Source: Celerinatantimonas sp046054165 (GTDB lineage: Bacteria > Pseudomonadota > Gammaproteobacteria > Enterobacterales > Celerinatantimonadaceae). From it: a DNA stretch of 64,000 nt. This document shows positions 53,279 through 63,466 of this stretch, one piece after another. The notes under the pieces were generated by a model. The model had not been told where the DNA came from. It was given only the letters and a program-made list of their open reading frames with translations, and ran no database searches. The stretch lies in the NCBI RefSeq assembly GCF_046054165.1, contig NZ_JBFNXK010000001.1:310001-374000 (forward strand), read 5' to 3'. The position numbers were made by a program, and so were the translations under genes. Within the stretch, counting starts at the first letter, position 1; every line of letters begins with the position of its first letter.

Positions 53279-56200
53279 ATGTTTTCCAAAGTGTTAATTG
53301 CCAACCGAGGGGCGATTGCCTGCCGGATTATCCGGACACTCAAAGCGATGGGAATCACGGCGGTAACAATTTACCATAATGCCGATGCCGATAGCCGTCA
53401 TGTTCACGGTGCGGATGAATCCTATTCACTCGGCGATGGCAGCGCCGCACAGACTTATCTTAACCAAGACCTCATTATTGAAATTGCCAAACGCTCCGGA
53501 GCCGAGGCGATTCATCCCGGCTACGGATTTTTAAGTGAAAATCCCGATTTTGCCAAGCGCTGCGAACAGGAAAATCTGGTCTTTTTAGGCCCAACGGCCA
53601 CCCAGATGGTCGACTTTGGCTTAAAACATAAAGCCCGTGCCCTCGCCCAGCAAGCCCATGTTCCGTTACTCCCCGGCACCGAATTATTAGAAACCGTAGA
53701 AGAGGCCATTCAACAAGCCGAACACATCGGTTACCCGGTCATGCTCAAAAGTACCGCCGGAGGGGGTGGTATCGGCATGCAACGCTGTAATGATGTAGCA
53801 AGCCTTCAAAATGCATTCGAAACCGTTAAACGTTTAAGTGAAAATAACTTCAGTAACAGTGGGGTTTTCTTAGAAAAATTCATTGAGCGTGCCCGCCATA
53901 TTGAAGTTCAAATTTTTGGTGATGGCCAAGGTGAAGTGATCGCCATTGGTGAGCGTGATTGTTCCGCACAGCGGCGGAACCAAAAAGTCGTCGAAGAGTG
54001 CCCGGCCCCCCATTTAAGTGATGCCACTCGCGCCCAGTTGCATCAAACCGCCGTTCGGCTTGGTCAGACCTGCCATTATCGCAGTGCGGGAACCGTTGAA
54101 TATGTATTCGATGCCGATACTCAGCAATTTTATTTTCTGGAAATGAACACCCGGTTGCAAGTTGAGCACGGCGTCACCGAACAAGTTTATGGGATCGACT
54201 TAGTTCGCTGGATGATCGAACTCGGTTCAGGCGATATCGCACCATTGTCACAATTAGCCGCTGATTTGGTCCCACATGGCCATGCCATACAAGCTCGCTT
54301 ATACGCTGAAGATCCCAGTAAACAGTTCCGCCCTAGTGCCGGATTGGTTAGTCATGTTGCTTTCCCTGAAGTCTCCCTCCCTGAACAGCGTATCGATCAT
54401 TGGCTCGAAACCGGGATCACTGTACCAGCACTGTTTGACCCAATGCTGGCGAAGCTTATTGCCTGGCAGGAGAATCGTGAACAAGCACTTCATAAATTGT
54501 CACAGATGCTGGGTGAAACTGAAGTTTACGGCATTGAAACCAACCGTGATTATCTACTGGCGCTCTTACAAAGCGACGTGATGCAACAAGGCCATATACT
54601 CACTCAAAGCTTAGGCCAATTCCACGCCCCGAGTGAAACCATTGATGTGATCCGTGGCGGCACACAAACCACGATCCAGGATTATCCGGGACGTATCGGT
54701 TATTGGCACATTGGGGTACCGCCATCAGGGCCTATGGACTCACGTTCTTTCCAACTTGGGAATCAACTACTGGGTAATCCATCTGATTGCAGTGGTTTGG
54801 AAATGACCTTAAACGGCCCGACACTCAGTTTTAACAGTGAACGAAAAATTGTCCTAACCGGTGCGGATATCGATGCTTCACTGGATGGCCAAACACTTGC
54901 GATGTGGCAAGTCATCACGGTGGCCGCAGGCAGTGTTTTAAAATTAGGTAAGATCAAAGATACCGGTAGCCGCAGTTACCTGCTCATTGAAGGTGGCTTT
55001 AATTGCCCACTGTATTTGGGAAGCCGTGCAACCTTTACGCTGGGCCAGTTTGGCGGACATGTGGGACGCACACTGCAGGCTGGGGATGTACTACATCTTT
55101 TTGACGTCCAAACAACCCCGCTGGACGCCCAAATCCCCGCAGCCGTTCGCCCTCAACTGACGCATGAATGGCAAATTCGAGTCATTTACGGGCCACATGG
55201 AGCACCGGACTTTTTCACCGAAGACGATATACAAACCCTCTTTACCAGTGCCTATGAAGTGCACTATAACTCCAGTCGAACCGGCGTTCGGCTGATTGGT
55301 CCTAAACCACAATGGGCTCGTGAAGATGGCGGTGAAGCCGGCTTACACCCATCCAACCTACACGATAACGCTTATGCTGTCGGAACCATCGATTTTACCG
55401 GTGATATGCCGGTGATTTTAGGTCCGGATGGCCCAAGCCTAGGCGGTTTTGTCTGTCCGGCGACAATTATTAAAGCTGATTTGTGGATGATGGGGCAACT
55501 CAAAGCCGGGGATAAAGTCCGTTTTATTGCGGTTTCAATGGCCGATGCGCAGCAGATTGAACGCGCACAGCTGAAAGAACTCTCCAGCTTTACCGCCCAA
55601 CCGGTTGCGTATACGCCTGCACCTATCGAAACGCCGGTGTTGAAAACCATTGACGCCAGCCGTTATGGTGAACGCGTTGTCTATCGTCCAAGTGGCGATG
55701 ATTACTTGTTGGTTGAATATGGTCCGCAAGTACTGGATATCCGGCTGCGTTTTCGTGCTCATGCACTGATGCTGTGGCTGGAAAATGCTCACATCGATGG
55801 GATCCATGAACTCACCCCGGGGATCCGCTCACTGCAGATCCACTATGATAATTTAACCCTGCCGGTTGAGGAGCTGCTCACCCTTCTGGAACAGGCTGAA
55901 AGCGAACTGACGAATATCGATGAAATGAAAGTTCCAGCCCGTATCGTACGGCTGCCGCTTTCATGGGACGATGAAGCGACCCGCTTAGCAATCCAGAAAT
56001 ATGATCAGATCGTGCGCAAAAATGCACCTTGGGCTCCCTCGAATATCGAGTTTATTCGCCGAATTAATGGTCTTGATTCCGTGGATGAAGTGAAACAGAT
56101 CTTGTTTAACGCTCGCTATTTGGTGATGGGCTTAGGTGATGTTTATCTGGGCGCACCGGTTGCGACGCCTTTAGATCCGCGCCATCGCTTAGTGACGACC

Positions 56201-56890
56201 AAATACAATCCGGCTCGAACCTGGACTCCGGAAAATGCCGTGGGTATCGGTGGGGCTTATCTGTGTGTTTACGGCATGGAAGGCCCGGGCGGATATCAGT
56301 TTGTGGGTCGCACGCTGCAGATGTGGAATCGCTATCGCGTCACTCAAGAGTTTGAAAAACCGTGGCTACTGCGCTTTTTTGACCAGATCGAGTTTTATGA
56401 AGTCAGTGCCGAAGAACTCAAACGAATTCGCCGCGAATTTCCGAAAGGCAACTATCCACTCGATATTCAGCATACGGAATTCTCGCTCGCCGAATACAAC
56501 CAGATCCTTGAGCAAAATCACGATGAGATCGTGGCTGCCAAAACGCGTCAACAGCAAGCCTTTGAAGCCGAGCGGCAACGCTGGATTGAAACCGGTCAGG
56601 CCAACTTCAACAGTGAAGCCGATTTAATGACCGTCGAAGAAGATGCGCCACTGGAACTGACCGACAACCAACAAGCCGTTGAAAGCCTGGTCTCCGGAAG
56701 TGTCTGGAAAGTATTGGTCAAACCCGGCGATACGGTGCAAGCCGACCAACCGCTGATCATTGTTGAATCGATGAAAATGGAAATTGAAATCACGGCTCCT
56801 GTCGCAGGCAAAATTGTGGACATTATGCATACCGAAGGTCATGCCATCCACGCCGGACAAACGTTATTAATTCTGGAGGAAAACGCATGA
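53279..56890 (+). CDS. Guanidine carboxylase (urea carboxylase family)
   Basis: A 1203-residue biotin-dependent carboxylase. Domains in order: biotin carboxylase (about 1-450, with ATP-grasp KSTAGGGGIGMQ, IERARHIEVQIFGD and EMNTRLQVEHGVTE), carboxyltransferase halves KipA/AHS2-like (about 460-775) and KipI/AHS1-like (about 790-1000), a urea-carboxylase-type C-terminal region, and a biotinyl domain with Lys1166 in ESMKMEI. It carboxylates guanidine (urea as lesser substrate) using ATP and bicarbonate. The name guanidine carboxylase rests on the riboswitches and the DUF1989 genes; the specificity residue was not aligned. ATG at 53279 chosen; a TTG frame starts at 53273. Confidence 0.93.
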   Translation: MFSKVLIANRGAIACRIIRTLKAMGITAVTIYHNADADSRHVHGADESYSLGDGSAAQTYLNQDLIIEIAKRSGAEAIHPGYGFLSENPDFAKRCEQENLVFLGPTATQMVDFGLKHKARALAQQAHVPLLPGTELLETVEEAIQQAEHIGYPVMLKSTAGGGGIGMQRCNDVASLQNAFETVKRLSENNFSNSGVFLEKFIERARHIEVQIFGDGQGEVIAIGERDCSAQRRNQKVVEECPAPHLSDATRAQLHQTAVRLGQTCHYRSAGTVEYVFDADTQQFYFLEMNTRLQVEHGVTEQVYGIDLVRWMIELGSGDIAPLSQLAADLVPHGHAIQARLYAEDPSKQFRPSAGLVSHVAFPEVSLPEQRIDHWLETGITVPALFDPMLAKLIAWQENREQALHKLSQMLGETEVYGIETNRDYLLALLQSDVMQQGHILTQSLGQFHAPSETIDVIRGGTQTTIQDYPGRIGYWHIGVPPSGPMDSRSFQLGNQLLGNPSDCSGLEMTLNGPTLSFNSERKIVLTGADIDASLDGQTLAMWQVITVAAGSVLKLGKIKDTGSRSYLLIEGGFNCPLYLGSRATFTLGQFGGHVGRTLQAGDVLHLFDVQTTPLDAQIPAAVRPQLTHEWQIRVIYGPHGAPDFFTEDDIQTLFTSAYEVHYNSSRTGVRLIGPKPQWAREDGGEAGLHPSNLHDNAYAVGTIDFTGDMPVILGPDGPSLGGFVCPATIIKADLWMMGQLKAGDKVRFIAVSMADAQQIERAQLKELSSFTAQPVAYTPAPIETPVLKTIDASRYGERVVYRPSGDDYLLVEYGPQVLDIRLRFRAHALMLWLENAHIDGIHELTPGIRSLQIHYDNLTLPVEELLTLLEQAESELTNIDEMKVPARIVRLPLSWDDEATRLAIQKYDQIVRKNAPWAPSNIEFIRRINGLDSVDEVKQILFNARYLVMGLGDVYLGAPVATPLDPRHRLVTTKYNPARTWTPENAVGIGGAYLCVYGMEGPGGYQFVGRTLQMWNRYRVTQEFEKPWLLRFFDQIEFYEVSAEELKRIRREFPKGNYPLDIQHTEFSLAEYNQILEQNHDEIVAAKTRQQQAFEAERQRWIETGQANFNSEADLMTVEEDAPLELTDNQQAVESLVSGSVWKVLVKPGDTVQADQPLIIVESMKMEIEITAPVAGKIVDIMHTEGHAIHAGQTLLILEENA

Positions 56891-58647
56891 TCTATCCGAT
56901 GACGATTGACGCAATCCACCACGCATATGCATCTGGCTCAATCACACCTCAGCAATTGCTGAGCGACTGTCTGGCAGCGGCTAAAGCCGATACGCATCAG
57001 GTCTGGATTAGCACGGTCACTGAAGCACAACTGCAAAACTATATTGAGGCACTGGAAGGACATAGTCCACTAGATAAACCTTTATTTGGGATCCCCTTTG
57101 CGATTAAAGATAATATCGATTTAGTTGGGCTTAACACCACAGCCGCTTGCCCGGATTTTAGCTATACGCCCGAGCAAAACGCATTCGTGGTCGAAAAACT
57201 AATTGAAGCAGGTGCGATTCCACTGGGCAAAACCAATCTAGATCAATTCGCAACCGGCTTAGTTGGAACTCGAAGCCCTTATGGTGCTTGCCAAAATAGC
57301 TTTAATCCCGAGTACATTTCCGGAGGATCCAGTGCCGGTTCGGCGGTTTCTGTAGCAACGGGGCAAGTCGTGTTCTCTTTGGGAACCGACACAGCGGGCT
57401 CCGGTCGTGTTCCGGCCTCATTTAACAATATTCTGGGACTCAAAGGCAGTGTCGGTTGCATCAGTTGTAGCGGTGTCGTCCCGGCTTGCAAAAGCCTCGA
57501 CTGCGTGACCATTTTTGCGAAAACAGCCGCTGATCTAGCGCTGATTTGGCCGGTAGCCGCTCAGTTTGACAGCAGCGATCCATTTGCCCGTGAACAACCT
57601 GAACAATTAGCCACTCATCTGCAAACCTTTACATTTGGTGTGCCGGATAGTGCATCACTTGAATTTTTTAGTGATGATGCCGCCCAAGACTTGTTCTATG
57701 ATTCCATCGAGCAATTAAAAGCGATGGGAGGCCAAGCGGTCAACGTTGACCTCAAACCCTTCTTAGATGCTGCCAAATTGCTGTATGAAGGCCCGTGGGT
57801 TGCCGAACGTCTGGCCGCGACCGAAGCGTTCTTTACCGAGCATCAGCAAAGTTGCCTGCCGGTGATTCAAACCATTATTGGTAACTCTAAAGGCTATAGC
57901 GCCGTCGATGCTTACAAAGCACTTTACCAACTTAAGTCACTCAAGCGCATCGCCGATGCCAGCTTAGCGCAGGTTGATTTTATCGTCACACCAACGGCCA
58001 GCACCATCTATACGATTGAACAGCTTGAACAGGATCCCATTACCCTAAACAGCCATCTGGGAACTTACACCAATTTTATGAATCTGCTCGATTATGCAGC
58101 CATAGCCCTACCGAGTGGATTTCGTCAAAACGGCCCTAAACAGGGATTGCCATTTGGCATCACGTTATTTGGTCAAACGTTCTGTGAAGATGCTTTGCTG
58201 ACGTTGGCTTCACGCTGGCAAAAGCAGCTGGGTTTACCTTTAGGAGCACTCCCCGCTCAGGCCACTAGTATCGATTTGGCAGTATGCGGAGCACACTTAA
58301 GTGGCATGCCTCTCAATCATCAGTTAACCGAAAAAGGGGCCGTGCTCATTGAACAAACCACGACCGCCTCACACTACCAATTGTACGCACTGGCCAGTGA
58401 ACAGCCGCAACGGCCCGCTTTGGTTCGCTCAACCCAAGGGGAGTCGATTGAGATCGAAATTTGGCGTTTACCCGCTGAGCATCTGGCCGATTTTCTAGCT
58501 GGAATTAAAGCTCCTCTGGGCTTGGGTCAGGTCGAACTGAACGATGGCCGTCTGGTCAATGGTTTTATCTGCGAACCGGCAGCCCTCAAGGGAGCCACCG
58601 AAATTACCCATCTTAAAAGCTGGCGAGCCTATATGGCTTCGCTCTAA
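56887..58647 (+). CDS. atzF: Allophanate hydrolase
   Basis: A 586-residue enzyme that hydrolyses allophanate to two ammonia and CO2, the last step of guanidine breakdown. The amidase-signature domain (about 1-450) has the Ser-cisSer-Lys triad Lys74 (FAIKDNI), Ser149 (GGSSAGS) and Ser172 (TDTAGSGR). A C-terminal domain (about 465-586), typical of full-length allophanate hydrolases, follows. It overlaps the carboxylase by 4 bases and ends the operon. Confidence 0.95.
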   Translation: MIYPMTIDAIHHAYASGSITPQQLLSDCLAAAKADTHQVWISTVTEAQLQNYIEALEGHSPLDKPLFGIPFAIKDNIDLVGLNTTAACPDFSYTPEQNAFVVEKLIEAGAIPLGKTNLDQFATGLVGTRSPYGACQNSFNPEYISGGSSAGSAVSVATGQVVFSLGTDTAGSGRVPASFNNILGLKGSVGCISCSGVVPACKSLDCVTIFAKTAADLALIWPVAAQFDSSDPFAREQPEQLATHLQTFTFGVPDSASLEFFSDDAAQDLFYDSIEQLKAMGGQAVNVDLKPFLDAAKLLYEGPWVAERLAATEAFFTEHQQSCLPVIQTIIGNSKGYSAVDAYKALYQLKSLKRIADASLAQVDFIVTPTASTIYTIEQLEQDPITLNSHLGTYTNFMNLLDYAAIALPSGFRQNGPKQGLPFGITLFGQTFCEDALLTLASRWQKQLGLPLGALPAQATSIDLAVCGAHLSGMPLNHQLTEKGAVLIEQTTTASHYQLYALASEQPQRPALVRSTQGESIEIEIWRLPAEHLADFLAGIKAPLGLGQVELNDGRLVNGFICEPAALKGATEITHLKSWRAYMASL

Positions 58648-58652
58648 AGAAG

Positions 58653-58671
58653 GCCGATGAGCCTCATCGGC
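58653..58671 (+). terminator. First hairpin after the guanidine operon
   Basis: GCCGATGA and TCATCGGC form an 8-bp stem just past the atzF stop, without a T run. It may assist the stronger terminator downstream. Confidence 0.5.
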
Positions 58672-58686
58672 GGTTAGCATCAACTG

Positions 58687-58724
58687 AAACGCATTTCAGA
58701 TTTCTGGATTGAAATGCGTTTTTT
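58687..58724 (+). terminator. Main terminator of the guanidine operon
   Basis: An 11-bp stem (AAACGCATTTC against GAAATGCGTTT) with a 13-base loop ends in a run of six T. A strong intrinsic terminator. Confidence 0.9.
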
Positions 58725-58824
58725 ATTCAGCCCACTATTCCCATTAATTTCAGTATTCTAAAAATCACGATCTCTCAAGACATGATAAAATAAGTCTATC
58801 ATTTATCTGAAAAATACACGCATC

Positions 58825-59736
58825 ATGCCTACTTCATTGCCCGGTTTTACTCAAGGCGCTTCAATTTTTGAAGTCGAAACCCACCGCCCCGCGATTGATT
58901 CCATTAACCCGGTCACTTATTCACAAATTAAAACGCCACGTGCCATGCGGCAATTACAGATGTCCTTGCTGATCCCCAGAACAGAGACGCTCAAACCTGC
59001 TGTCGTTTATTTCCCAGGTGGAGGATTTACCAATGCCGTTCACGAAAAATTTATTCAAATGCGCATGGCTCTGGCCGAATCCGGTTTTGTGGTGGCTGCC
59101 GCTGAATATCGGGTGATTCCAGATTGCTTCCCGGCTCCCGTGATTGATGGTAAAACCGCGATCCGTTTTTTACGTGAGCACGCGACGGATTTTGGCATTG
59201 ACCCGAATCGAATTGCCGTATTGGGCGACTCAGCCGGCGGCTATCTGTCACAGATGGTCGCCTTAGCCGATAGTCCCGAATTTGAGCAGGGACAATGGCT
59301 CCATCAGTCATCCAAAGTCCAAGCCTGTGTCACGATTTATGGTATATCCAATCTATTAAATATCGGTGAAGGATTCGGTCCTGAAGTCGATGACGTTCAT
59401 CATTCTCCGGCCGCAACCGAAGCCTTACTATTACACGGCCCGGCATTTTATCAGTTTGCGGGTGCCAGCATTTTTGATGCTCCCGAACAAGCGCTGGCCG
59501 CTAGCCCAATGGGCTACTTAGAAGGGCCTAAACCACCGATGCTAATTCTACACGGCAGCGCCGATACACTGGTTAGCCCCGAACAGAGTCAACAACTTTA
59601 TGAAGCACTAAAGGCTCGTCAACAACCAGTTGACTACGAGCTTTTGAAAAATGCAGGGCACGGTGATCTGGTTTGGTTTCAACCAGCAATATTTAACCGA
59701 GTTGGTCAGTGGTTAGAACATCATCTACAACTTTGA
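58825..59736 (+). CDS. Alpha/beta hydrolase, HSL-like esterase
   Basis: A 303-residue hydrolase with the oxyanion motif YFPGGGF, nucleophile Ser in LGDSAGGYL, and later Asp (HGSADTLVS) and His (AGHGDL) completing the triad. This is the hormone-sensitive-lipase/acetyl-esterase pattern. The substrate is unknown. It has its own upstream region after the operon terminator, so it is not part of the guanidine unit. Confidence 0.9.
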   Translation: MPTSLPGFTQGASIFEVETHRPAIDSINPVTYSQIKTPRAMRQLQMSLLIPRTETLKPAVVYFPGGGFTNAVHEKFIQMRMALAESGFVVAAAEYRVIPDCFPAPVIDGKTAIRFLREHATDFGIDPNRIAVLGDSAGGYLSQMVALADSPEFEQGQWLHQSSKVQACVTIYGISNLLNIGEGFGPEVDDVHHSPAATEALLLHGPAFYQFAGASIFDAPEQALAASPMGYLEGPKPPMLILHGSADTLVSPEQSQQLYEALKARQQPVDYELLKNAGHGDLVWFQPAIFNRVGQWLEHHLQL

Positions 59737-60055
59737 TGACAAATGAACCTGAAGGGCCATCCGCGCTATGAATGCACCTTTAAGCATCGTTTGTGGAGAA
59801 TGACTACACAGCTCAACATCTATCTTCCCTAAATCAAGAAGCCAGATGGCTGTAAAATAGTCACGAAAAGTCAGTAGATCCTAGCCAAAAGCTCCATAAA
59901 AAGGTAGATTGGATACCTAATTTTTAGATGGTCCAGCGTATTATGACAGACTATCGCCTAAAATTTCATCGCCTATCAATCCTGAAAATCTCGGCTGTGA
60001 AACAGAGTTAATTTCCTGTACTAAACGCTAAAAACATTCATGTGGGAACTATTCA
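59737..60055. other. Gene-free region containing repeat copy B
   Basis: Apart from repeat copy B, this stretch of about 320 bases shows no gene. The second half should carry the promoter of the EamA gene. Confidence 0.5.
59742..59880 (+). repeat. Dispersed intergenic repeat, copy B
   Basis: Aligns with the reverse complement of 11505-11643 (see that entry): ATGAACC at the start, AAGCATCGTTTG(T)GGAGAAT in the middle, CCCTAAAT, CAGATGGCTGTAAAA and TCACGAAA at the end. No open frame common to both copies is intact. Confidence 0.6.
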
Positions 60056-60967
60056 ATGTCAGTTAAAGATATGCTGTTGGCGCTTGCGGTTGTCGTCGCC
60101 TGGGGGATCAACTTTGTGGTGATCAAAGTTGGACTGGAAGGAATGCCGCCACTATTACTGGCCGGACTGCGCTTTTTATTTACTGCCATCCCGGCCGTAT
60201 TCTTCATTAAACTGCCCAAAGTTCCGTTTAAATGGGTTGCTCTCTATGGCTTAACCATCAATTTTGGTCAGTTTTCGCTGTTGTTTATTGCTCTGAAACT
60301 GGGGCTGCCTGCCGGGATTGCATCGCTCCTATTACAGGCGCAAGCTTTCTTCACCTTATTGATCGGAACCTTTTTATTTAAAGAACAACTCAAGTTCTAT
60401 CATCTACTGGCCATGTTGCTCGCCATTGGCGGGATTCTCTTATTAGCCTTGCCTCACTCCGGTGATGGAGGCCATGTCACATTACTGACACTGCTTTTAA
60501 TTATGGGCGCGGCCTTATCTTGGGGGCTTGGGAATATCACCAATAAAGTCATTGTGCAGCGCTATTCGGTCAATATGATGTCACTGGTCGTCTGGGGCTC
60601 ATTTGTCCCGATGTTCGGATTCATGCTGAGTTCTTTACTTTTCGAAGGTCCTCACGCCATGGCGAACAGTATTCTGAATATTCAATGGCATAACGTTCTG
60701 GCTCTGGTGTATTTATCTGGTATTGCATCCATCATGGGGTACGGTAGTTGGGGTTATTTGCTGGGACGTTATGAAACTTGGCGTATTGCCCCTCTATCGT
60801 TGTTGATCCCGGTCATCGGCCTTATCAGTGCGAATTTGTTGTTAGGGGAAAATTTAAATGCCATGCAAATCACGGGAGCATTAGTCATTGGATTGGCCCT
60901 GATCATCAATCTTTTTGGCAATCGCATCATCACGTTATTGCAACTACGACTGGCTAAACCTGAATAA
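60056..60967 (+). CDS. EamA/DMT-family transporter
   Basis: A 303-residue membrane protein with ten predicted segments made of two EamA repeats (about 5-140 and 150-290). Motifs such as WGINFVVIK at the N-terminus are typical of drug/metabolite exporters such as RhtA or YdcZ-type efflux proteins. Substrate unknown. Confidence 0.9.
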   Translation: MSVKDMLLALAVVVAWGINFVVIKVGLEGMPPLLLAGLRFLFTAIPAVFFIKLPKVPFKWVALYGLTINFGQFSLLFIALKLGLPAGIASLLLQAQAFFTLLIGTFLFKEQLKFYHLLAMLLAIGGILLLALPHSGDGGHVTLLTLLLIMGAALSWGLGNITNKVIVQRYSVNMMSLVVWGSFVPMFGFMLSSLLFEGPHAMANSILNIQWHNVLALVYLSGIASIMGYGSWGYLLGRYETWRIAPLSLLIPVIGLISANLLLGENLNAMQITGALVIGLALIINLFGNRIITLLQLRLAKPE

Positions 60968-60978
60968 TAATAGTCTAA

Positions 60979-61004
60979 CCATGCAGACGACTAAGTCTGC
61001 ATGG
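60979..61004. terminator. Convergent terminator
   Basis: A 10-bp stem (CCATGCAGAC against GTCTGCATGG) with a 6-base loop lies between the convergent EamA and GGDEF-EAL genes. Confidence 0.65.
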
Positions 61005-61006
61005 CA

Positions 61007-63466
61007 TTATCGATCTTTAAACAAAAGCCCTTCAAAAATATCCGGCTCCAAAGCCTGGCTAAACAAGAAACCTTGATAGATATGACATCCCCGATATTTT
61101 AAAAACTGCAACTGATAATCAGTTTCGACCCCTTCAGCAATCACATCTAGACCAAGATTCTCCGACATGGCAATAATTGTAGAAATAATCGTCCCTTGAT
61201 GTTCACCATCCGCTTTAACTTCATCCACAAACGATTTATCAATTTTAAGGCAGTTAATCGGTAATTGATTTAAATACGCTAAAGAGGAGTACCCTGTTCC
61301 GAAATCATCAACCGAAAAACGGACCCCGATATCCCGCAACTGTTGAATTTTATGAATGGTCTCCTGAATATTGGTCACCAAAACCCCTTCAGTGATTTCC
61401 AGTTCCAGCAAATTGGGATCACAGCCTTCTTCATGGATGATTGCCAATGTTTCTTGGACAAAACGACTCCGGTGAAACTGCTTCGGACTCACGTTGACTG
61501 AGAGAGTGGTAAAGGTTTTAGGTAACCCGCGATCCTGCCATTGTTTCAGGGCCCGACAAGCCCCCCGCATAATCCAGGCGCCAAGAGAGACAATAAACCC
61601 GGATTCTTCCGCCAGTGGAATAAACTGCCCCGGAGAAATCCAACCTCGTTCGCTATCAAACCAACGCAGCAAGGTTTCAGCCCCCACCATCTGATAATCA
61701 TCGTTATACCGAGGCTGATAATACAAAACCATATCATGGCTATGCATCGCTTGACGCATTAACAATTGCAATTCATGACGTTGATGCACTCGCGTGGCCA
61801 TCTCCTCAATAAAGAAATGACTCCCCGAACGGCCGCTTTCTTTACCGTGATACAAAGCTATATCAGCCTGTCGGAAAATTTCATAGGCACTCCCCTGCCG
61901 ACTTGGGAATAAAGCAATCCCAACAGTCATTGACAAGTTCACTTCATTCGATCGGATCTGAAAACCATTGACCATACTCGCTCGAACCTTATTAGCGAAC
62001 AGTAACGCCTCTCGAATTGCAGTTTGTTTCTGTTCACCTAAGTCGGCGAGTAATATGGCAAATTCATCGCCACTCACCCGTGCGACGATCCCTTTATGAT
62101 GAGTCACTTTGCGAAGCCGCTTTGCTATCAAACGCAATAAGGCATCGCCGATATGATGATCAAATAGATCGTTGACATTTTTGAAGTGATCCACGTCTAA
62201 ATACAACAACGCGCCATAGTGATGATCCGAATGGCGCTGTTGTAACCGTTTTTCCAGCTCAATTAACAACCGACGCCGATTGACCAATCCGGTCACATCA
62301 TCATAAGAGTAATGAAATTCCAATTGCTGACGAGTTTGCTGATACTCATTGATATTCGATAGCGTTCCCAACATCCGTAACGGGGTATTGCCTTCGTATT
62401 CAACAATCTGTCCTCGAGCCAGAACCCAGATATATTCACCCTTTTTATTTAAAAGACGATGGATATGTTTAAATTCCCTGATTTGCCCACTTAAATATTG
62501 ATCCAAAGATTGCCGGAATGAGTCATGGTCGTCTTCATGGATCCGCGATTCCCATTCATAAAATTCAGCCTCAACTTTATCGGGTTCCAGCCCCAACAAC
62601 TGGCACCATTGCGGACTGTAAATCATTTTATGAGCGCTAATGTGCCATTCCCAGACGCCATTACCTGACCCCGTTAATGCATATTGCCAATACTGTTCAT
62701 CCTGCTTCGCTTTAGCCAGTGAGCTGGTCACCATTTGGCCTATACCGAAGATTGATTCATAGAGTCGCCCGAGCTCACCATGGGCCTTCACCATATGTCC
62801 TAGGGGATGTTGCTGCTGTTTTAAGGCATCAGCACTACACGTCATTGCCAAAACCGGATTGACCAACCAACGCCGCAATAGCCAGGCCAAAATAAAAACA
62901 ACTAACACGGCAACACCAAACTGCATCAAAAAATGCTTTAGCAAATCAAGTTTATGCTGTTGCCAGCGGGCAGAAAAATTATAATTTAAATAAAGTACAC
63001 CACTCTGGATGTGATGGTTTTCATCATCCCACTGAACCAGTTGATAACGTTGGCCCTGTAACTGATCCGAGTTGACTTGTCTTAATGCTCCCGAATTTAA
63101 CGTCTGGGTATAACTAGCAACAGAAAAATCAGGTAACAAATCTGGCTGTAATTTTTTACCACGCAAAACCATCTGGCTATCTAGCAGAATTTTCTTTTTA
63201 GAATCAATGAGCAGCAGTCGTCTTACCGAGCCATCATCCAGTAAGTGAACCACATCGGTTTCTCCCTCAGTAGACAATAACTGCTTATGAGAGTGACGAA
63301 TCACAAATGCGATCTGACGGCTAAATTGCTGCAGATTGTGTTGCTCTGTAGCTAACGCCTGTTGATAATTTTGTCCTAGGGTTTGCCAAAAAAAAACACT
63401 ATTAACAACGCCCCATATCACTAACACAATTAAAGGGATCAAGATGCTTAATGATAACCGACGCAT
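61007..63466 (-). CDS. PAS-GGDEF-EAL cyclic di-GMP signalling protein
   Basis: An 819-residue inner-membrane protein: two membrane segments (about 7-28 and 180-200) flank a periplasmic sensor region, followed by PAS (about 250-375), GGDEF (about 385-545) and EAL (about 560-810). The cyclase motif reads SGDEF in place of GGDEF and the phosphodiesterase motif ETL in place of EAL, but the EAL glutamate, LLRW, and DDFGTGYSSL are kept. Phosphodiesterase activity is likely; cyclase activity is doubtful. Confidence 0.92.
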   Translation of the reverse strand: MRRLSLSILIPLIVLVIWGVVNSVFFWQTLGQNYQQALATEQHNLQQFSRQIAFVIRHSHKQLLSTEGETDVVHLLDDGSVRRLLLIDSKKKILLDSQMVLRGKKLQPDLLPDFSVASYTQTLNSGALRQVNSDQLQGQRYQLVQWDDENHHIQSGVLYLNYNFSARWQQHKLDLLKHFLMQFGVAVLVVFILAWLLRRWLVNPVLAMTCSADALKQQQHPLGHMVKAHGELGRLYESIFGIGQMVTSSLAKAKQDEQYWQYALTGSGNGVWEWHISAHKMIYSPQWCQLLGLEPDKVEAEFYEWESRIHEDDHDSFRQSLDQYLSGQIREFKHIHRLLNKKGEYIWVLARGQIVEYEGNTPLRMLGTLSNINEYQQTRQQLEFHYSYDDVTGLVNRRRLLIELEKRLQQRHSDHHYGALLYLDVDHFKNVNDLFDHHIGDALLRLIAKRLRKVTHHKGIVARVSGDEFAILLADLGEQKQTAIREALLFANKVRASMVNGFQIRSNEVNLSMTVGIALFPSRQGSAYEIFRQADIALYHGKESGRSGSHFFIEEMATRVHQRHELQLLMRQAMHSHDMVLYYQPRYNDDYQMVGAETLLRWFDSERGWISPGQFIPLAEESGFIVSLGAWIMRGACRALKQWQDRGLPKTFTTLSVNVSPKQFHRSRFVQETLAIIHEEGCDPNLLELEITEGVLVTNIQETIHKIQQLRDIGVRFSVDDFGTGYSSLAYLNQLPINCLKIDKSFVDEVKADGEHQGTIISTIIAMSENLGLDVIAEGVETDYQLQFLKYRGCHIYQGFLFSQALEPDIFEGLLFKDR

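Noticed and set aside
53279..56890. Annotation as plain urea carboxylase
   Set aside because: Two guanidine riboswitches and two DUF1989 genes in the same operon make guanidine the better primary substrate; urea may still be a side substrate.
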